The notes under the pieces are model-generated. The model had not been told where the DNA came from, searched no databases, and was given only the letters and a program-made list of their open reading frames with translations. From the NCBI GenBank assembly GCA_019119225.1, contig DWXM01000071.1:1-64000 (forward strand): a DNA stretch of 64,000 nt, given 5' to 3'. Source of the stretch: Candidatus Nosocomiicoccus stercorigallinarum (GTDB taxonomy: Bacteria > Bacillota > Bacilli > Staphylococcales > Salinicoccaceae). Each line of letters begins with the position of its first letter. Position 1 is the first letter of the stretch. Made by a program: the position numbers and the translations under genes. This document shows positions 1 to 9,556 of this stretch, one piece after another.

Positions 1-17
1 TTTAATAAAATTGTCAT
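1..17 (-). CDS. 5' end of a CDS leaving the window on the left, controlled by the tandem T-box
   Basis: Minus strand reads AGGGAGAGTGATGACAATTTTATTAAA: an SD-like sequence then ATG (M-T-I-L-L-K...), directly after the T-box terminator. Confidence 0.45.
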
Positions 18-30
18 CACTCTCCCTAAT

Positions 31-330
31 AAAAAACCGCACATTTTGAATCCTAAAAAAGGACGCAAAATGCGCGGTGCCACCTATATTAACAGTAAAA
101 ACTGTTCACTCATTCAACTAAAAAAGCACCACGGAATAATTCGTAAGGACGATATTATTTCGCGGTGCCACCTTAATTGCTTCTCTTATTATTCAGTTAA
201 ATATTATTCGCCCAATTCAAAATAATATTGTACATGTTTCCATCAACCACATGTTTTCTGACTGCTACAGCTACTATTTTTACTTTTACGAATAAGTATA
301 TATTATACTAAAGGCTAAATTTTAAGTTGT
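31..330 (-). promoter_or_regulatory. T-box leader with two antiterminator/terminator modules in tandem
   Basis: Two AGGTGGCACCGCG T-box cores (revcomp at about 73-85 and 161-172). Each is followed by its own terminator hairpin and T-run (T-runs near 120-125 and 31-36). A TATAAT-like -10 lies near 310-325. Confidence 0.85.
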
Positions 331-401
331 CAACTGCTTTTATTTTTTATTTATAAGACAAAAGATGAAAACTGTAGTACACTTCAATTGTAATCAAATA
401 T

Positions 402-494
402 AAGCACATGGGGAGCTTCGGCTGAGAAAGGTAAGACCTGACCCACAACCTGATCTAGGTAATGCTAGCGTAGGTGTTGTGTATATCCATGCTT
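402..494 (+). promoter_or_regulatory. TPP (THI-box) riboswitch
   Basis: GGGGAGC...GGCTGAGA...GACC...ACCTGATCTAGGTAATGCTAGCGTAGG matches the THI-box core. AAGCACATGG/CCATGCTT can form P1. It lies upstream of tenA. Confidence 0.93.
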
Positions 495-516
495 ATTTCG
501 CATGTATTTATTTCAC

Positions 517-542
517 AAGCCTCCTCTAACGGAGCTTTTTTT
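517..542 (+). terminator. Riboswitch expression-platform terminator
   Basis: AGCCTCC-TCTAAC-GGAGCT followed by T-run. Confidence 0.7.
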
Positions 543-568
543 GTGCAAATAAAAGGAGAATATTTAAT

Positions 569-1240
569 ATGAAATTCAGTGAGAAAGCTCGCGAATTATC
601 AAAACAATTTTGGGACGGAAGTCATAAACATCCATTTGTGACTGGACTTGCAGATGGTTCATTAAGTGAGGAAACATTTAGGTATTATCTCATTCAAGAT
701 GGCTACTACCTCATCCACTTCTCTCGTCTTTTTGGAGAAATTAGAGATCGTGCAAAAAACAACGAAGTAAAAGACATTATGTCTAAAAACAAAGAAGACC
801 TAGAAGCGGGAGAAATTGCAGTTCGTGAAGAGTTCTTTAAAGAAAAAAACATTACTGATGAAGAGTATGACAACACAGAAATTGCACCAACCGCAAATCA
901 CTACATTGCTCATATGTATAGACAAATTGTAGAATCTGAAGACTATATCGGTGTTGCAGTTGCTGGACTATTACCATGCCCGTGGTTATACCAAGATATC
1001 GGTGCAAAATTAATTAAACATAAATCACCTGTACCAATTTACCAAAGTTGGATTGATACGTACGTCACAGACGAATTTAACAACTTAACTGAAAGACATA
1101 TTGATTTATGCGATAAATTATACGACGAAGCAAATGATGACCAAAAAGAAAGAATGTTAAACGCGTTCTTTATGAGTGTGAGATTCGAATACTTATTCTT
1201 TGATATGGCATATAAACAAGAAGAGTGGATTAAATTATAG
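569..1240 (+). CDS. tenA: Thiaminase II / aminopyrimidine aminohydrolase
   Basis: TenA family sequence (FWDGSHKHPFVTGLADGSL...YLIQDGYYL), behind a TPP riboswitch. Confidence 0.9.
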   Translation: MKFSEKARELSKQFWDGSHKHPFVTGLADGSLSEETFRYYLIQDGYYLIHFSRLFGEIRDRAKNNEVKDIMSKNKEDLEAGEIAVREEFFKEKNITDEEYDNTEIAPTANHYIAHMYRQIVESEDYIGVAVAGLLPCPWLYQDIGAKLIKHKSPVPIYQSWIDTYVTDEFNNLTERHIDLCDKLYDEANDDQKERMLNAFFMSVRFEYLFFDMAYKQEEWIKL

Positions 1241-1241
1241 T

Positions 1242-1769
1242 ATGTCCACAAAGAAACTTACAATTATCGCCGTATGTATCGCGTTAAATACTGTATTATC
1301 TTCAATTATTAGAATTGAAGGTATGGCACCAATGTCGACAGTCTTTAACATTATATTTGCAACGTTTGGTACATTTTACGTGACACTCATTGCCCTTGTG
1401 ACAGCAATTTTAAGAATGATTATATTTGGAATTCCACCGCTAGCACTAACAGGTGCAGTATTTGGTGCAATTTTAGCTGGAATTGGCTATAAATTATCAA
1501 AATCAATCTTCGGTGCATGGTTCGGTGAATTTGTCGGTACAGGAATTATCGGTTCGATTATTTCAGTACCAGTTATGAAATTTTTTATGGACCTTGACTC
1601 AAATGCAGTATGGTTTTTATACACACCGAGATTCGTCGGCGCAACAATTATCGGTGGAATCATCGCGGTAGTCATCTATAGTAGTCTTAAAAATTCTAGA
1701 GCATTTAAAGATATACTAGAGTTATTCGATAAGGAACATAATCGTAATTCAACTTATCGGAAGTCATAG
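1242..1769 (+). CDS. thiW: ThiW-like ECF transporter S component (thiazole/thiamine precursor)
   Basis: Hydrophobic S-component with ThiW-like sequence, 1 bp after the tenA stop. ATG at 1242 (MSTKKLT). Confidence 0.75.
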   Translation: MSTKKLTIIAVCIALNTVLSSIIRIEGMAPMSTVFNIIFATFGTFYVTLIALVTAILRMIIFGIPPLALTGAVFGAILAGIGYKLSKSIFGAWFGEFVGTGIIGSIISVPVMKFFMDLDSNAVWFLYTPRFVGATIIGGIIAVVIYSSLKNSRAFKDILELFDKEHNRNSTYRKS

Positions 1770-1940
1770 TGAGGTATTACACTATCTTTTTGGTTAGCAG
1801 GTGATTTATCGTAAGTGATAGTGTCTTATTGCACTATCTCTTTGGTTAGCAGGCGATTTATCATAAGTGATAGTATCTTATTGCACTATCTCTTTGGTTA
1901 GTGGGTGATTTATCATAAGTGATATTCACCTATTACACCA
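1757..1940. repeat. 52-bp tandem repeat, about 3.5 copies, with an internal palindrome GATAGTG-N8-CACTATC
   Basis: AAGT(G/C)ATAGTG units begin at 1761, 1813, 1865 and 1917 (degenerate), exactly 52 bp apart. Confidence 0.92.
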
Positions 1941-1981
1941 ACTCTTTCGATAACGAATTAAACGATCTACAATACAAATAA

Positions 1982-2014
1982 AAAGAGAAGCACAACTAGT
2001 GCTTCTCTTTTTTA
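1982..2014. terminator. Terminator at the fem cluster end
   Basis: AAAAGAGAAGCAC-AACTA-GTGCTTCTCTTTTTT. Confidence 0.85.
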
Positions 2015-3253
2015 TCTTACTTTATCGATTAAGTTTTTCGCTTTATAAATGATTGGTCGATTTACAATTGAAAATGTTCCAGGAAGTTCTTCGATTGATG
2101 CGTTATATCCTTGTTTAAACTTAAATACACCGTAATCGCTTGCGTCTTCATGGAAATTACCTGTAATTCCGAACATATTAAAACGCTCAAGACCAAGCTC
2201 TTTTGCTTTTTTAATCATTTCCCATGTCACAAAGTTTGTCCCTAAATATTGAGAGTGTTCTGGGTAGCTTCCGCTGTATAAATAGACCATTTCATTGTTG
2301 TTGTAGTAATACATACCAACAGATAAATCGATTAAACCACCATATTGTTCTCGATGTTCCTCAGCTGATTTAAGTCTCTTCTTTCTACTTTTCACGAGAT
2401 TTTTTTGTTCGTTTAATCGTTTCTTTTCACCGCGCGTAATACTTTCTTTTTGTTCTATTTCTTCTAATGATTCGGTTAATTCTTTTAACTCTTCTGTTAA
2501 CTCATCGATATATTGGTCAAGGTCAATTTGTGATAACACGATATACGCTTTATCTTGTAAACTTTTTAATTGTGCTTTAATTCTCGACTCTGGAATTTCG
2601 TCAAATCCTAGTCTTTTTTCTGTATCTTTATAGATTTCTATGAAGCGGTCATATTCTGATTCGTCGAGATATTTAAGTTTTAACGGTAGCATTTCACTTT
2701 GCCGCGTGTTATAGCGAGTCGTTCGGTCCATATTTTTTAAAATTTCATCAAGACTATCACTGATATCCACAACAGATAGGAATCTAATACTTTCTCCGAA
2801 AATCATTTGTTTCGTAAACCCGTGGTGCTTAAACCCGTTTCTAGAGAAAATTCTTATAATCTCTTCGTTATTTTTTGGATCATCTTCTATTACATTTCCA
2901 TCTCTATCTCTCATTTGATAGATTGTATACGGAGAAAATGTAAGAGTAACTGCACCTTTAGATTTTGCGAAATCATCAATTCCTTTTATAAAGCGTTCTA
3001 ACTTTTCATTTGTAAAATCTTCAATTACAGGACCAGAATGTGTGGACATCGCGTTAAATGATCTTAAAAAAGGATACTCACTAATTAATGATACGCCGAT
3101 AAGATTTGCTTCTTCTTTTAAGCCGAGTAAATATGTTTTTGTATGTTCTTTAACATAATCATAATATAATTCGTCGTGCATAAAATGATACATATCATTA
3201 TAGTTTTTCATAAACGTATAAAATTCTTGTTCAGAAATTTCTTCAACTTTCAT
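2012..3253 (-). CDS. FemABX-family aminoacyltransferase, third paralogue
   Basis: FemABX-like N- and C-terminal GNAT-like halves with a charged coiled-coil insertion. Diverged from FemA/FemB; possibly FmhA-like. Confidence 0.75.
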   Translation of the reverse strand: MKVEEISEQEFYTFMKNYNDMYHFMHDELYYDYVKEHTKTYLLGLKEEANLIGVSLISEYPFLRSFNAMSTHSGPVIEDFTNEKLERFIKGIDDFAKSKGAVTLTFSPYTIYQMRDRDGNVIEDDPKNNEEIIRIFSRNGFKHHGFTKQMIFGESIRFLSVVDISDSLDEILKNMDRTTRYNTRQSEMLPLKLKYLDESEYDRFIEIYKDTEKRLGFDEIPESRIKAQLKSLQDKAYIVLSQIDLDQYIDELTEELKELTESLEEIEQKESITRGEKKRLNEQKNLVKSRKKRLKSAEEHREQYGGLIDLSVGMYYYNNNEMVYLYSGSYPEHSQYLGTNFVTWEMIKKAKELGLERFNMFGITGNFHEDASDYGVFKFKQGYNASIEELPGTFSIVNRPIIYKAKNLIDKVR

Positions 3254-3270
3254 TAGACTCGCACCCTTTA

Positions 3271-4548
3271 CTATCTTTTACCGAGTTTTTGCTCTAACTT
3301 CACTTTTACTTTAAACGCATTATGAACGAGAGGATTAATTACTTTTACAAAGTCACCAACAAGCTCTTCAATTTCAGCATTAAATCCACGTTTGAAGCGG
3401 TATACACCGTAGTCTTCTCCGTCCTCACTAAAATCACCGGATACACCGTAGAAGTTATAGCGGGCAATGCCATGAACCATTGCATATTTCATCATCTCAA
3501 GATGCATCATATATGGTCCAACAAACATATTAAACTCTTCACTTGACGCTCCTGCGTTATAGACGAGTTCGTAAGGTGTTACAAAGTATACTCCACTACC
3601 GAGATTTAATACGTTGCCGTGATTTTCTTTAAATTCTTTCGATTTTTCAAGATCATTCACGTGACCTTCGATGTTTCTTTCTAACTCTTTAATTTTATTT
3701 AATGTTTTTTTGTTTTGGTTTTCTTTTTGTTCTTGCTTTTCTTTTTGTTTTTCTAGTTTATCAATTTCTTTTTCAGTTTGGTCGATAAATTGATCTAATT
3801 CAATATAAGCAAGTGGGACAAGTACTTTATCGCCATATGCCTTTTTAAACTGCTTAAAGTACTTTTCAGGGTCTTCATTCACAAAGAAATCTTGACGCTC
3901 TGCAGTGTGTAAATACATATCGACAAAGATGTCCATTTCATCTACTTCTAAGAAACGAACTTTAACACCAAAACGTTTTGCTTTTCGGATATTTCTTCTA
4001 CGTAAGTTATCAAAAGATTTTACTAATTCATCTTCATTATTAAATTTACTCACATCTAAGACACTCATCCAACGTGCTTGTGACGTATTTGAGTAACCTC
4101 TTGTAAATCCTTGGTGAATATAACCCATATTTTCTAATAACTGAATAACCTCATCACGGTTTTCATAATCATTATACGGTTCAACGTCCTTATCGTATTT
4201 CTTATAAATCCAGTTCGGGTCAACCTTTACGTAAGACGCGTCATTTTCTTTTAAATATTCTGTTAAACCAGCAAAATATGCACGTACTAAACTTAAGTTA
4301 TCATAGTCAAGTACAGGACCACGGTTAGAATAATAGAAATATTTGCCTAAAATTGTCGGCTCTTTTGTAAATAGTCCTGCTGCTAAGACGTTTCCATCAT
4401 TATCTTTTAACCCGAGTAATTCTACCTCAAAACGTCCGTCATTTAAGCGGTTATCTTTATTTTCAATCATCTGGAAGAAGGCACTTTCGTGTCCTCCATG
4501 TTCAATAAAATCTGCATATTCTTTATTTGTTAATTGTACGAACTTCAT
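3271..4548 (-). CDS. femB: FemB-like aminoacyltransferase (peptidoglycan interpeptide bridge)
   Basis: Resembles S. aureus FemB (YYSNRGPVLDY, LNLGSGVYFVTPYELVYN, FYGVSGDFSEDGEDYGVYRFKRGFN). Confidence 0.85.
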   Translation of the reverse strand: MKFVQLTNKEYADFIEHGGHESAFFQMIENKDNRLNDGRFEVELLGLKDNDGNVLAAGLFTKEPTILGKYFYYSNRGPVLDYDNLSLVRAYFAGLTEYLKENDASYVKVDPNWIYKKYDKDVEPYNDYENRDEVIQLLENMGYIHQGFTRGYSNTSQARWMSVLDVSKFNNEDELVKSFDNLRRRNIRKAKRFGVKVRFLEVDEMDIFVDMYLHTAERQDFFVNEDPEKYFKQFKKAYGDKVLVPLAYIELDQFIDQTEKEIDKLEKQKEKQEQKENQNKKTLNKIKELERNIEGHVNDLEKSKEFKENHGNVLNLGSGVYFVTPYELVYNAGASSEEFNMFVGPYMMHLEMMKYAMVHGIARYNFYGVSGDFSEDGEDYGVYRFKRGFNAEIEELVGDFVKVINPLVHNAFKVKVKLEQKLGKR

Positions 4549-4560
4549 TATATTCTCTTC

Positions 4561-5799
4561 CTACCTTTTTAATAAGTGATATAACTTATCTAATGTTCCG
4601 TTAATCGGTTTTACAAAGTCACCAATATATTCGTTAACTGTTGCGTTAAATCCTTTTTTAAATTGGATGACACCGTAATCTTCAGCATCTTCAGTAAATT
4701 TACCACTAATACCATAGAAGTTATAAATATCTACATTATGCTCTAAAGCGTATTTGATCATTTCCCACTGAATTGCGTAACTTCCAGCAAAGTGTCTAAA
4801 CTCATTTGCTGTACCACCAGCTAAATACGCAACTTCGTGTGGAGTATTAATATAATAGCTCGCTGCAACTGGGAGTTCTTTACCGTGCGTTTCACGTAGT
4901 TTAACCCCTTCATCAAGTTTTTTCTCGATATTAGCGAGTTGTTCGTTAAAGTTTTTTACTTTATTTTGTGCTTTTTTGTTATCAGGATGACGATCTGCTT
5001 GCTTCTTTGCTTTGTTTAAATCTTTTTGCATTTTAGCAACTTCTTTTTCTAAAGTATCAACGTATTCATCTAAATCAACATAAGCAAGTGGAATCATCAC
5101 GTTATCTTTAAAGTATTTTTTTCTAGACTTATAAAATGCTGGTCCACGGTCGAAGAATTCTTTCATTTCACTCGTGTCTTCCATAAAATCTGTAAATATG
5201 TCGATATCTTCTAAACCGAGGTATTTCACTTTAATACCATCTTTTTCAGCTCTACGAATGTTACGTTTACGTAGTTGGTCGAAATTTTTAAAAATTTCTT
5301 CTTCAGTTTTATCTTTTAAATCTAATGTTGAGTGCCATCTAATTTGAGTGTCTTTACTAAATCCGACAGTGAATCCGTCGTGTGTGTAACCAAGTGCTTT
5401 AAACCAATCAAATAATTGTACACTTTCTTTTTCTTCTAAAATATTACCATCGTGGTCACGTACGTTTAATACAACATATGGATCTACACGAAGATAAATA
5501 ACCTTTTTATCTTTTAAAAATTCCTCTAACCCTCTAAAAAATGCTTTAACAATTCTTTGATCAGAATAATCGAGTACAGGGCCTCTATTCGTATATGCAA
5601 AGTTAAAGAATTTCATGACGCGGCCAAGCGTAACTAAACAGGCTGCTTTTACTTCACCGTTATGTTTTAAACCAACGAGGTAACTCTTTGTACCTTCTTC
5701 TACTTTTAAGCGGTAATTATCTAACGTTTGAGTAAAATGACTAAAGTGTTCAGTCGTATATTGCTCAAATTCTTTTTCAGTAAGTTCTACAAACTCCAT
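4561..5799 (-). CDS. femA: FemA-like aminoacyltransferase
   Basis: Resembles S. aureus FemA (SHFTQT, AYTNRGPVLDY, AGGTANEFRHFAGSYAIQWEMIKYAL, FYGISGKFTEDAEDYGV). Start placed at MEFVELTEKEF. Confidence 0.87.
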   Translation of the reverse strand: MEFVELTEKEFEQYTTEHFSHFTQTLDNYRLKVEEGTKSYLVGLKHNGEVKAACLVTLGRVMKFFNFAYTNRGPVLDYSDQRIVKAFFRGLEEFLKDKKVIYLRVDPYVVLNVRDHDGNILEEKESVQLFDWFKALGYTHDGFTVGFSKDTQIRWHSTLDLKDKTEEEIFKNFDQLRKRNIRRAEKDGIKVKYLGLEDIDIFTDFMEDTSEMKEFFDRGPAFYKSRKKYFKDNVMIPLAYVDLDEYVDTLEKEVAKMQKDLNKAKKQADRHPDNKKAQNKVKNFNEQLANIEKKLDEGVKLRETHGKELPVAASYYINTPHEVAYLAGGTANEFRHFAGSYAIQWEMIKYALEHNVDIYNFYGISGKFTEDAEDYGVIQFKKGFNATVNEYIGDFVKPINGTLDKLYHLLKR

Positions 5800-5936
5800 T
5801 AATTTCAATCCTTTTTCGAATGCTCTCTTTAAATTCCGTTTAAAGTATAGCATTTTTTCACTACTCTATTCTATTCAAAGCTAAATTTCTAAGTGAATAT
5901 CCAATCTATTATTATAGCATAATTCATGTGAAGTTT

Positions 5937-7193
5937 TTAGCGCTTATGTCCTGCAATAAGTCCCTCTCTTAGTTTTAAAGTCGAAGCTTCTGTCATACTT
6001 AATGCGCGCATCACACTTAATGTTCCGTATTTGATTTTTAGTTCATCGATTGTTTTTAATAACTGTTCGCGTTTTTCATCGTTTTCTTTAAATAAGTTTC
6101 CTTGAATATACTTGTTGCTAATTAAGTTCGTTAAACTTACACTAATCGTTCGGTACAATGCACTCTCATCTGCAATCTTTTTAAGGCGAATCCAAATACC
6201 AAACATCACTTCGTTTTCGTCATGCGTCCCTTCGTCAATTGTAAATTGCTGACGATACGACTTACCATATTTTGTAGTCACTTGAAATTGAATCGTACGC
6301 GCAAAACGATTCATTAACCGAAGTCTATGAACAACTTCATCGACGTGTTCAAGTATGACGACATATAATTCATGAAACTCATAATCTCTCATTAAAATTT
6401 GACTCTTAGCGATTGTTGGACTTTTTGCATTGTATTTTTCGCTTAACTTACTAAAATCTAAGCCGTTAGCGTGCATATGCCAATCGATTCCGATGACACC
6501 GAAATCTTTTTTTAAATATTCTACCGGGTAAAGAGCTAAATCTTTTACTGTATAAATACCACGCTGATTTAATTTCTTTTCTGATCGTTTATTAATACCA
6601 AAAAAATTCCTAAGGGGGGAAATCGGCCATAATTTTTCAGGAATATCGTGATATCGCCACTCTGTAATACCATTTGGCATCTTTTTGGCTTCAATATCTA
6701 GTGATACTTTACTTAACAAAACGTTATCGCCAATACCAATCGCACATTCAATGAGTGTTTCTCTATAAATATGTGCTTTTAAAATTTCTGCAAGTTCATA
6801 CGGTGTTTCAGCAAAGAGATGATAACTGTCTGTCACATCCATAAAAAACTCATCGATAGAATATTGATGAAAATCTTCAGGTGCAACATATTGTAACGCA
6901 ATTTCAGTTATTTTTTTTGAATACGTTAAATATGTTTTCATCGACGGGTTAATCACTTTAATGTGGTCCGCTTTTGGAATTTCAAAATGTCTAGACCCTG
7001 TTTTAATACCGATTTCTTTCATTTTTGGTGTCGCTGCTAAAACAACAGAACCTTTTTCTTCAACATCACCAACGACCGCAAGATACGTTGTTTTCGGATC
7101 CCATCCATTCATCAAGCAAGATACACTCGCGAAAAAACTCTTTTGGTCGATGCAAAATATCTCTCTTTTTGGACATAAATAATAGTTATACAT
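5937..7193 (-). CDS. Y-family DNA polymerase (UvrX/UmuC-like)
   Basis: FCIDQKSFFASVSC...YSIDEFFMDVT catalytic motifs. SOS-type box upstream. Confidence 0.85.
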   Translation of the reverse strand: MYNYYLCPKREIFCIDQKSFFASVSCLMNGWDPKTTYLAVVGDVEEKGSVVLAATPKMKEIGIKTGSRHFEIPKADHIKVINPSMKTYLTYSKKITEIALQYVAPEDFHQYSIDEFFMDVTDSYHLFAETPYELAEILKAHIYRETLIECAIGIGDNVLLSKVSLDIEAKKMPNGITEWRYHDIPEKLWPISPLRNFFGINKRSEKKLNQRGIYTVKDLALYPVEYLKKDFGVIGIDWHMHANGLDFSKLSEKYNAKSPTIAKSQILMRDYEFHELYVVILEHVDEVVHRLRLMNRFARTIQFQVTTKYGKSYRQQFTIDEGTHDENEVMFGIWIRLKKIADESALYRTISVSLTNLISNKYIQGNLFKENDEKREQLLKTIDELKIKYGTLSVMRALSMTEASTLKLREGLIAGHKR

Positions 7194-7214
7194 AGACGTT
7201 CTCTCCTTAAAAAG

Positions 7215-7228
7215 CGAACATATGTTCT
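7215..7228 (-). promoter_or_regulatory. LexA (SOS) box upstream of Y-family polymerase
   Basis: CGAACATATGTTCT matches the Gram-positive CGAAC-N4-GTTCG operator, 22 bp before the start codon. Confidence 0.85.
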
Positions 7229-7333
7229 ATATAAGAATAACACATTTTAACTAAGATGAAATACCTTATCTTTTGTATATCGCTAGTTAATATAGTATTC
7301 TTAAAGCAAATTTATATATGAGAGGTATGAACT

Positions 7334-8305
7334 ATGAAAAAGTGGTTGCTTATTTTAACATCTCTTTTACTTACATTTAGTTTATCTTCTAAAGCATTTG
7401 CTGCTTCAGAATGGAAAGAAAGTGTAACTATATATGGTGCAGGATTAGAAAACTCACCGGACAAAGAAAAAATGACTGAGTTACTTGGTACGAAAGACTC
7501 AGATGTTATCGACTATGTTTACGGTAATGATACTGAAAAGTATATTAACTATAGATATGACGATAGTATTTTATTCTCAAGTATTCGTATTATGGAGAAA
7601 AACTCCGGCGGGTTAACAATTGATATCGACGAAACATACGGTAAAATCACACAAATTAGCCCACAAACTTACCAAAATGCTCTAATCACAGCTGGCGTCA
7701 CTGATGCAGACGTAACAATCGCTGCACCACACGACGTTACAGGAGAATCAGCGTTAACAGGCATCTATAAAGCATACGAAGTTCAAGGTGAAAGTTTAAA
7801 TCCTGAGTATACGAAAAATGCTCAAGATGAACTAAACACAATCTCAGACATCACGTCTGAAAACGAAGGTAAAGATGGTTACAGTGAATCTCAGTTAAAT
7901 AAAGCCATTACTGAAATTAAAATTACGATCATTAACCAAATCAACGATGGTAAAGATTTAACTGAAGATGATGTTCGTCAAATTGTTGATGAAAAACTTA
8001 AAGACAATGGTTTACAAGACGTCATCACAGATAATCAGAAAAACCAAATCATTAATATCATCATTCAAATTAAAAACTCAGGATTCTTTAATGAAGATTC
8101 TGCAAATAAGATTTTAGATAGCTCAAAGGACTTACTTAACCAAATTAAAGACAGTGGCGCGTTTAAAGACGCAAAAGAGCAAGCAAAAAACTTAGGAAAT
8201 GACATTAAAGATTTCTCTCAAAGTGAAGAAGGCCAAGGACTTATTGAGTCTATCAAGTCATTCTTTAGATCACTGTTTGAATCAATTAAAAACTTATTTA
8301 ACTAA
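7334..8305 (+). CDS. Secreted DUF1002-family protein
   Basis: Signal peptide MKKWLLILTSLLLTFSLSSKAFAA. The body resembles DUF1002 proteins. Confidence 0.75.
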   Translation: MKKWLLILTSLLLTFSLSSKAFAASEWKESVTIYGAGLENSPDKEKMTELLGTKDSDVIDYVYGNDTEKYINYRYDDSILFSSIRIMEKNSGGLTIDIDETYGKITQISPQTYQNALITAGVTDADVTIAAPHDVTGESALTGIYKAYEVQGESLNPEYTKNAQDELNTISDITSENEGKDGYSESQLNKAITEIKITIINQINDGKDLTEDDVRQIVDEKLKDNGLQDVITDNQKNQIINIIIQIKNSGFFNEDSANKILDSSKDLLNQIKDSGAFKDAKEQAKNLGNDIKDFSQSEEGQGLIESIKSFFRSLFESIKNLFN

Positions 8306-8308
8306 ACA

Positions 8309-8344
8309 AAATGCCGATGGGAATTATTCCTATCGGCATTTTTG
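8309..8344. terminator. Terminator between convergent genes
   Basis: AATGCCGATGGGAATTATTCCTATCGGCATTTTT. Confidence 0.9.
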
Positions 8345-9556
8345 TTACATATTTTTCATCTTTTTAATTGATTTTAATATACTAGAATCATTCATTAATA
8401 TGTTGCGTTTGTAAACAGTCGTCGTTAAGAAGAGTATCAATACGACTGAAATAGCGAGAATTACGATACTGATATATATTACACTCATCGGCGTATCTAA
8501 GTTAAGTAGTCGTACTGGCATTGTAAATGGTGTGAAGAATGGGAAGTAACTACTTATTTTTAATAAAGTTCCGTCACTATTCATAATGTTAAATAGACCG
8601 ATATAAAATCCACCAATTGAAATAAATGTTAGTGGCATAAGTCCTTGTTGTAAGTCTTCCATACGTGAAATAAATGAACCGAGTAACGCTGCAAATATTA
8701 AGTATAATAATAATCCGAGCACTAAAAATACGATAGAGTATACAATAATTGGTACAGTTTGCTCATTTGAAACTAATTCAAAGTCTGATAACGTCTTTTG
8801 TAAAGAAGACGTTTTAAATGCAATGAGTCCTGAACCAATCACAATGAGTATTTGTGTGAAAGATACGAGTATAATCGCGCTTACTTTCGCTAAAACATGT
8901 CGCGTCGGTGATATACTAGACACGATCATTTCAATCACTCGTGATGATTTCTCATGTGCAACTTCCGTTGCGATTTGACTCGCATATCCCATGATGATAA
9001 AAAACATAAGCATAATAACAGCGTAAATAATGACTATATTGAGTAAGTTCTCACTTTCAAAAAATCCGACATCGTCTGTTTCACCGTCAGGGTCACTACT
9101 TTTTACTGTTAAATCTGCAGTTGAATCAAGTAAAGCTAAATCTTCTTCAGAAATATCAATCGCATTTGACACGTATATTTTGTTTAACTCATCGAGTGCA
9201 ACTTCTATCGCTTGGTGGTTATCGTTAGATAGCTCATTGTCAGTAGTTAACGTCGCTTTAATCGGTAACTCTTCAGAGTCAATTGTGAGTACATTGTTAG
9301 AATCCGGCTCTATAATAATCGTATCATCGAACGATGTAATGACATCCGTAACGACTTCTCTATCTTCCTCTGTCGCTTCTATCGTTAGGACCGTTTTTTC
9401 ATCTTCACTGTCAAATAAATTTAAAATTTTGTCGAAGTTCATACCTGCAAATACGAATAGGATAAGTAATAGTGTCGTAATTATAAAAGATTTTGATTTA
9501 ACTTTTTGTGTATACGTCGACAGTAATGTCACTAAAAACTTATTCATCGCGCTCAC
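8345..9556 (-). CDS. ABC transporter permease (NatB/ABC-2 type)
   Basis: Large extracytoplasmic loop and C-terminal membrane helices (EVAHEKSSRVIEMIVSSISPTRHVLAKV), next to an ATPase gene. Confidence 0.85.
   Translation of the reverse strand: MSAMNKFLVTLLSTYTQKVKSKSFIITTLLLILFVFAGMNFDKILNLFDSEDEKTVLTIEATEEDREVVTDVITSFDDTIIIEPDSNNVLTIDSEELPIKATLTTDNELSNDNHQAIEVALDELNKIYVSNAIDISEEDLALLDSTADLTVKSSDPDGETDDVGFFESENLLNIVIIYAVIMLMFFIIMGYASQIATEVAHEKSSRVIEMIVSSISPTRHVLAKVSAIILVSFTQILIVIGSGLIAFKTSSLQKTLSDFELVSNEQTVPIIVYSIVFLVLGLLLYLIFAALLGSFISRMEDLQQGLMPLTFISIGGFYIGLFNIMNSDGTLLKISSYFPFFTPFTMPVRLLNLDTPMSVIYISIVILAISVVLILFLTTTVYKRNILMNDSSILKSIKKMKNM

Noticed and set aside
1039-1251. 70-aa minus-strand ORF over tenA
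   Set aside because: Antisense shadow of tenA.
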